This document shows, one piece after another, positions 60,814-64,000 of a stretch of DNA of 64,000 bases. The stretch spans positions 186,001 through 250,000 of the forward strand of contig NZ_QFWG01000002.1 of assembly GCF_003143995.1 (NCBI RefSeq), in the 5' to 3' direction. The position numbers and the translations under genes were made by a program. Numbering within the stretch: the first letter of the stretch is position 1; each line of letters starts with the position of its first letter. The DNA is from Pseudoglutamicibacter cumminsii. Lineage in GTDB: Bacteria; Actinomycetota; Actinomycetes; Actinomycetales; Micrococcaceae. Below the pieces are notes generated by a model. The model searched no databases. It saw only the letters and a list, made by a program, of their open reading frames with translations, and was not told where the DNA came from.

Positions 60814-61037
60814 CGCGGCGTCGTAGGGTCGCGTCGGTTCCGCCGACGCGGCTGGGCGGAAAGCCTGCTGATCTCGTGGGTTCGTGGGAAGCTGACCTTC
60901 CCACGAACCCGGCGCTGCGTGAGGGGGTGTCTCACGTGGTTGGGCCTTCACAACGTTCCCAGGACGAGGAAGAACAGCCAGGGGATGCTGCACTTCTCGC
61001 TGAGCGGCCGCCGCATTGGAGCGGGCCGGCTTCTTAA
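60804..61037 (+). CDS. Small orphan protein ending in a PPHW motif
   Basis: The 77-residue open frame begins MTGPRRRRVASVPPTRLGGK and ends ALLAERPPHWSGPAS. Actinobacteria have many short uncharacterised proteins of this look after helicase genes, with an LL-x-x-x-PPHW ending; that resemblance is from memory. There is no strong ribosome binding site. A 14-bp inverted repeat lies inside the frame, so this could instead be a 3' untranslated region. It may be coupled to the giant gene, 13 nt upstream. Confidence 0.5.
   Translation: MTGPRRRRVASVPPTRLGGKPADLVGSWEADLPTNPALREGVSHVVGPSQRSQDEEEQPGDAALLAERPPHWSGPAS
60878..60910. terminator. 14-bp perfect inverted repeat downstream of the giant gene
   Basis: GGGTTCGTGGGAAG (60878-60891) pairs with CTTCCCACGAACCC (60897-60910), loop CTGAC. 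No T-run follows on either side. It falls inside the open frame of the 77-residue orphan. Confidence 0.6.
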
Positions 61038-61051
61038 GACTCGCGCGCACG

Positions 61052-61792
61052 TCACCGCTCGCTCTCGCCGGGCCTGCGGATCACCAAGGTGACGCTTCCG
61101 CGCTGGTGAGCCGCGGACACCACCGGCGCCTGGTCTTCGGTGACTTCCAAGACCACGATGGCGCCGTCGGCATCCTGCTTACCTATAGGCAACCAATCGG
61201 CGGCGGTATCGGGGGATCCCGCCCACAAGACCTTGGCGCGGGCTGCGACCACGTCGGTGTGGACATCACCTACTTCATCCGCGCGGGTCAGTACAACGTC
61301 AACGTAGTCGCCGCGTCGCACAAAACCTGCGGAAACCGTGTTCGACAATGCCACACCCACGGCGACGTGCCCCGCGCTGACTTCGCGGAGCATCTCAGAG
61401 CCAGCGACTGCGGACTCATGAAGCGGGACACCCGCCGGCCAGTCGACAGCAAGAGTTTGCCCCACAACATCGGATGTGCGAGTGAGGGCACCGTCCGGAG
61501 CGGAGCCCAGCAGCTCAACCGTCGTGAGGTCATCAGCAGTCACGGATTGTCCGGCTGCGATCGCATGGGCTGGTGCAACAACGCTCGCTCGGGGAGGGGC
61601 CTGGGCAGATACGATGCTGAGCCCCAGGCCTACGCAACAGAAAGCGCTCACCGCGGCCACCAGACGTCGATGGGCGTGCCACCATTCCGCCGGAGTGCGG
61701 CGGGGCCGTGCCAAGCGTTGGGTGGACGGTGACGAGCGCTCTCGGCGATTGGACTGGTTCCGAGGGGAGCGGGGCCGGGACAACAGGTTCAT
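61052..61792 (-). CDS. SAF-domain protein (CpaB/FlgA-like)
   Basis: The 246-residue protein has a basic N-terminus, one membrane segment (LVAAVSAFCCVGLGLSIVS, about 45-63), and a SAF domain (APAHAIAAGQSVTADDLTTVEL, given as AHAIAAGQSVTADDL, then VDWPAGVPLHESAV). CpaB proteins with this domain help build Flp/tad pili; others bind cell-wall sugars. No tad genes are nearby, so the role is open. The gene lies upstream of, and reads away from, the cyclo-ligase gene on the same strand. Confidence 0.85.
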   Translation of the reverse strand: MNLLSRPRSPRNQSNRRERSSPSTQRLARPRRTPAEWWHAHRRLVAAVSAFCCVGLGLSIVSAQAPPRASVVAPAHAIAAGQSVTADDLTTVELLGSAPDGALTRTSDVVGQTLAVDWPAGVPLHESAVAGSEMLREVSAGHVAVGVALSNTVSAGFVRRGDYVDVVLTRADEVGDVHTDVVAARAKVLWAGSPDTAADWLPIGKQDADGAIVVLEVTEDQAPVVSAAHQRGSVTLVIRRPGESER

Positions 61793-61891
61793 GGAACCCA
61801 GTCTTGTTCGTCCGGAACTTCACCGGGGAACTGCCAAGAAATCTGTGGATGAGCCCTGTTCAAAGGCAATGTGTGGATACAGAAACTGCTG

Positions 61892-62542
61892 TTAGCGCAG
61901 CGGATGCAGGTTGTGAGGCGTCCACACGTAGTCGGCTACCGCATCCCACGGCTCGGCAGGGACCTCGCCGGTGGGGTAGACCTCATCCTCAAACACCGCC
62001 GCGACCAGAACCGAGCCGGCTGGAAGGGTTTCAACAAACCGGTCATAGAATCCGCCGCCTTGCCCGAGCCGTAGCCCGGCCCCATCCACGGCCAGCGCCG
62101 GCAATACGACCACCATCGGATGCGTCGGCAGTTCAAGCTCTTCGCCGCCAACCGGCTCAGGAACCGGCGCGACTGATCCGGTGGTCATTTCAAGATCAGG
62201 ATGCCACCGGACCCAACTCATGCACGCATCAGGCAAGCTCCGCGGAACCGCAACGCGCAGACCCGCGTCGTGCAGGGACCGCATCGCAAGCGCAACATCG
62301 GGTTCGGTATCTGCCGCGCAATATGCGAGCACAACTGGAACAGCACCTTCTGGCGTTACTTGCCGCGCCACTCGGATGACCTCAGCGGAGCGGCACGCGA
62401 AACCTTCAGCGGCAGCCTTTCGCGCATCGGCGCCACGTTGACGACGAACGGACCTGATGTGGGAACGCAGGGCCTTCTTCGCGATGCTTGAGACAATGGC
62501 GTGCGGGCCGGCCTGAGGCAGATTGGCTGTGGTGTCTTCCAC
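61892..62542 (-). CDS. 5-formyltetrahydrofolate cyclo-ligase
   Basis: The enzyme uses ATP to return 5-formyl-THF to 5,10-methenyl-THF. The 216-residue product has the N-terminal KKALRSHIRSVRRQ, the substrate region PRSLPDACMSWVRW and the signature GLRLGQGGGFYDRFVE near residue 168. The GTG start follows ctcggagcattccc. It is followed on the same strand by the SAF-domain gene 99 bp on. Confidence 0.92.
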   Translation of the reverse strand: MEDTTANLPQAGPHAIVSSIAKKALRSHIRSVRRQRGADARKAAAEGFACRSAEVIRVARQVTPEGAVPVVLAYCAADTEPDVALAMRSLHDAGLRVAVPRSLPDACMSWVRWHPDLEMTTGSVAPVPEPVGGEELELPTHPMVVVLPALAVDGAGLRLGQGGGFYDRFVETLPAGSVLVAAVFEDEVYPTGEVPAEPWDAVADYVWTPHNLHPLR

Positions 62543-62722
62543 GGGAATGCTCCGAGAATGTCGATGAGGGATGGTTTGCAGGCAGTCTCACCAAATAAGA
62601 GTTACATTGATGTAGTTTAGTGCCAACACACCGCGAAAACTCCCGTGATCTTGGGGTTTATGTCGTTAGCGTTATATAAGAAAACCGTTCAGACTTCCGT
62701 TGATATCTACCAAGGAGGGCGC

Positions 62723-63553
62723 ATGACCGCCGACGCAAAGCGCTCGCAAGGACGCCTCAAAATCCGTTGGGGCCGGCTCAGTGTAGCCGCGATTGGTGCC
62801 CTGGCTTTGGTGGGGGCGCCTGTTTTCTTGGTGCTTGCCGCTCTGACTCCGATGAGCTGGTGGTGGCCGCTGGCTAGCGTCCTGATCGCTTTTGGAACGC
62901 TAGTTACGTTGCGTACGTGGGCTGTTCAGGAGCGTCGTCAGGAAGCCTGGAAGCGTGCGGCTGAAGAGGTTGCCGCGCAGCACGAGCAGGAAGCAGCTGA
63001 GACTGACGAACAGTCTGAGGTTGCGACCGATGCTTCGGAGGTCGCGGCCGAAACCGAAGCTTCTGATGAGCTGAACGACGCGCAGGAATCCGCAGAGACG
63101 GAGACCGCTGAACAGAATACTGAGCAGGCCGTTGCCGAGGCGGAAGCGGACGACGCCCCGTTCGATGTCGACGGCGGTGTCGACGGCGGCGCTGAGCCTG
63201 CAGCTACCGATGCGGAAACCACTGCGGAAGCTGAAACAGACGCCGATGCTCAGGCAGAAGCCGACGCAACGTCTGAGGCAGAAGCCGCGGAAGAGGCGTC
63301 GGGCTCTGAGGAAGCGAAGCGTGTTGCTGAGGCGACGAAGGCCGGTAAGGGCTGGGTTCCGAATAAGCTTCCGGCACCTGGTTACGCCTCCAAGGCTGAG
63401 GCTCGCCGCGAGAAGCCTGAGCCGTTCCAGGTTGAGGAGAAGAAACCTGAAGAGGTCACGTCGATCCGCAAGTCTGAGCGCGCACGTGCTGAGCGTGAAC
63501 GTCACCAGAACGCGTTGGATCTGGACGACATCATGAACCGTCGTCGGGCATAA
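62723..63553 (+). CDS. Membrane protein with long Ala/Glu-rich acidic segment
   Basis: I do not recognise a named family. From ATG 62723 (site caaggagggc) the 276-residue product has two membrane helices (VAAIGALALVGAPVFLVLAAL and WWWPLASVLIAFGTLVTL, about 20-65), a helical basic stretch (VQERRQEAWKRAAEEVAAQ), and about 120 residues of Ala, Glu, Asp and Thr with almost no basic residues. A conserved-looking end follows: GWVPNKLPAPGYASKAEARR and LDLDDIMNRRRA. The C-terminal part is probably cytoplasmic. The composition suggests a flexible acidic spacer holding a short functional tail off the membrane. Confidence 0.8.
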   Translation: MTADAKRSQGRLKIRWGRLSVAAIGALALVGAPVFLVLAALTPMSWWWPLASVLIAFGTLVTLRTWAVQERRQEAWKRAAEEVAAQHEQEAAETDEQSEVATDASEVAAETEASDELNDAQESAETETAEQNTEQAVAEAEADDAPFDVDGGVDGGAEPAATDAETTAEAETDADAQAEADATSEAEAAEEASGSEEAKRVAEATKAGKGWVPNKLPAPGYASKAEARREKPEPFQVEEKKPEEVTSIRKSERARAERERHQNALDLDDIMNRRRA

Positions 63554-63600
63554 GCCACGTTAGTAGTCCCGATGCATGACACATCGGAGTAATCTTGGAG

Positions 63601-63634
63601 AGGCGTCGATCACGTTTGTGATCGACGCCTTTTC
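63601..63634 (+). terminator. Intrinsic terminator
   Basis: AGGCGTCGATCAC (63601-63613) pairs perfectly with GTGATCGACGCCT (63618-63630), loop GTTT, followed by ttttc. Confidence 0.93.
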
Positions 63635-63653
63635 AGCATGATTGGATAGAAGA

Positions 63654-64000
63654 ATGTCGGAGATCAAACAGTCAGCCAAGCTCAACAATGTTCTGTATGA
63701 CATCCGTGGGCCTGTGCTTAAGGAAGCGCAACGTATCGAAGAGCAGGGCAACCGTGTCCTGAAGCTGAACATCGGGAACCCCGCGCCGTTCGGTTTTGAG
63801 GCGCCCGATGCGGTGTTGGTTGACATGATCCGGAACCTTCCGCACGCGCAGGGGTATTCGGATTCGAAGGGCATTTTGTCTGCCCGCACTGCTGTCAGCC
63901 AGTACTACCAGACCAAGGGCATCCAGACCATCGGGGTCGATGACATCTACCTTGGCAACGGTGTTTCTGAGTTGATCCAGCTGAGCTTGAACGCGTTGCT
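63654..64000 (+). CDS. Alanine-type pyridoxal-phosphate aminotransferase (partial, 5' end)
   Basis: The first 115 codons are present. The start MSEIKQSAKLNNVLYDIRGP is followed by LKLNIGNPAPFGFEAPDAV, AQGYSDSKGILSARTAVSQYY and DIYLGNGVSELIQ, as in the AlaA/AspC-like aminotransferases that make alanine from pyruvate and glutamate. The PLP lysine lies beyond the window edge. The start has only weak upstream purines (tagaaga). Confidence 0.93.
   Translation, partial: MSEIKQSAKLNNVLYDIRGPVLKEAQRIEEQGNRVLKLNIGNPAPFGFEAPDAVLVDMIRNLPHAQGYSDSKGILSARTAVSQYYQTKGIQTIGVDDIYLGNGVSELIQLSLNAL

Noticed and set aside
54326-60904. A 2192-codon open frame on the minus strand opposite surf1-guaA-giant gene.
   Set aside because: It is antisense to four well-supported genes, has the low-complexity Arg/Gln/Asn/His look of a shadow of high-GC codon use, and shows no recognisable domain or consistent start. 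Its length alone is striking, but codon bias with few TTA, CTA or TCA codons on the coding strand explains it.

Overview
This window reads as a chromosome segment of a high-GC actinobacterium of the order Micrococcales, probably close to Micrococcaceae (Arthrobacter, Rothia or Pseudoglutamicibacter type). The grounds are the gene order rpoC / str operon / S10 operon / L14 operon / secY-adk / infA / S13-S11-rpoA-L17, the linkage glmM-coaA-glmS-acpS-nnrD-alr::tsaE-tsaB-rimI-tsaD, CIRCE-controlled groESL, the guaB-guaB3-guaA region, and the frequent GTG starts and GTGA/ATGA gene overlaps. The genus is an inference. No rRNA, tRNA, CRISPR array, insertion sequence or prophage was seen.

Layout. 1-26742: the 3' end of rpoC, then almost the whole ribosomal protein superoperon with fusA, tuf, secY, adk, map, infA and rpoA. 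It is interrupted by a 671-residue lipoprotein gene and truA before rplM-rpsI. S14 and S4 are not in their common actinobacterial positions. 26993-37318: ppk2, glmM, mscL (-), coaA (-), glmS, a drug/metabolite-type transporter, galU (-), acpS and nnrD. 37373-40569 (-): sufU-sufS and a UDP-glucose dehydrogenase gene. 40679-44916: an alanine racemase::TsaE fusion with tsaB, rimI and tsaD, which together give three t6A-synthesis proteins plus an N-acetyltransferase. 44942-47443 (-): a GCS2-type ligase and a THUMP-like methyltransferase. 47541-49695: groES-groEL with two CIRCE operators. 49863-56590: guaB, guaB3, a DUF1275 protein, SURF1, a DUF3817 protein and guaA. 56774-60790: a very large DUF4011/helicase-like protein. 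60804-64000: a small orphan protein, a SAF-domain protein, 5-formyl-THF cyclo-ligase, an acidic Ala/Glu-rich membrane protein and the start of an alanine aminotransferase gene.

The less ordinary content lies mostly between and around the housekeeping genes. (i) Long 5' leaders of rpsL, rpsJ, rplN, rpsM, rplM and infA fold on paper into nested helices, including a three-way junction (rpsL) and competing helices (rplN, rpsM). They are candidates for ribosomal-protein autoregulatory RNAs. (ii) Several metabolic genes have a -10-like hexamer exactly 6 or 7 nt before the start codon, which implies leaderless transcripts. (iii) Short tandem or near-tandem duplications repeatedly copy the stop codon region of genes. 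(iv) The large DUF4011 protein has lost the canonical ATPase and helicase residues. (v) secY and rplD each carry an apparent single-base deletion, most likely sequence errors because both genes are essential.

All pairings and promoter calls were made by eye. No folding energies, alignments or database searches were run.
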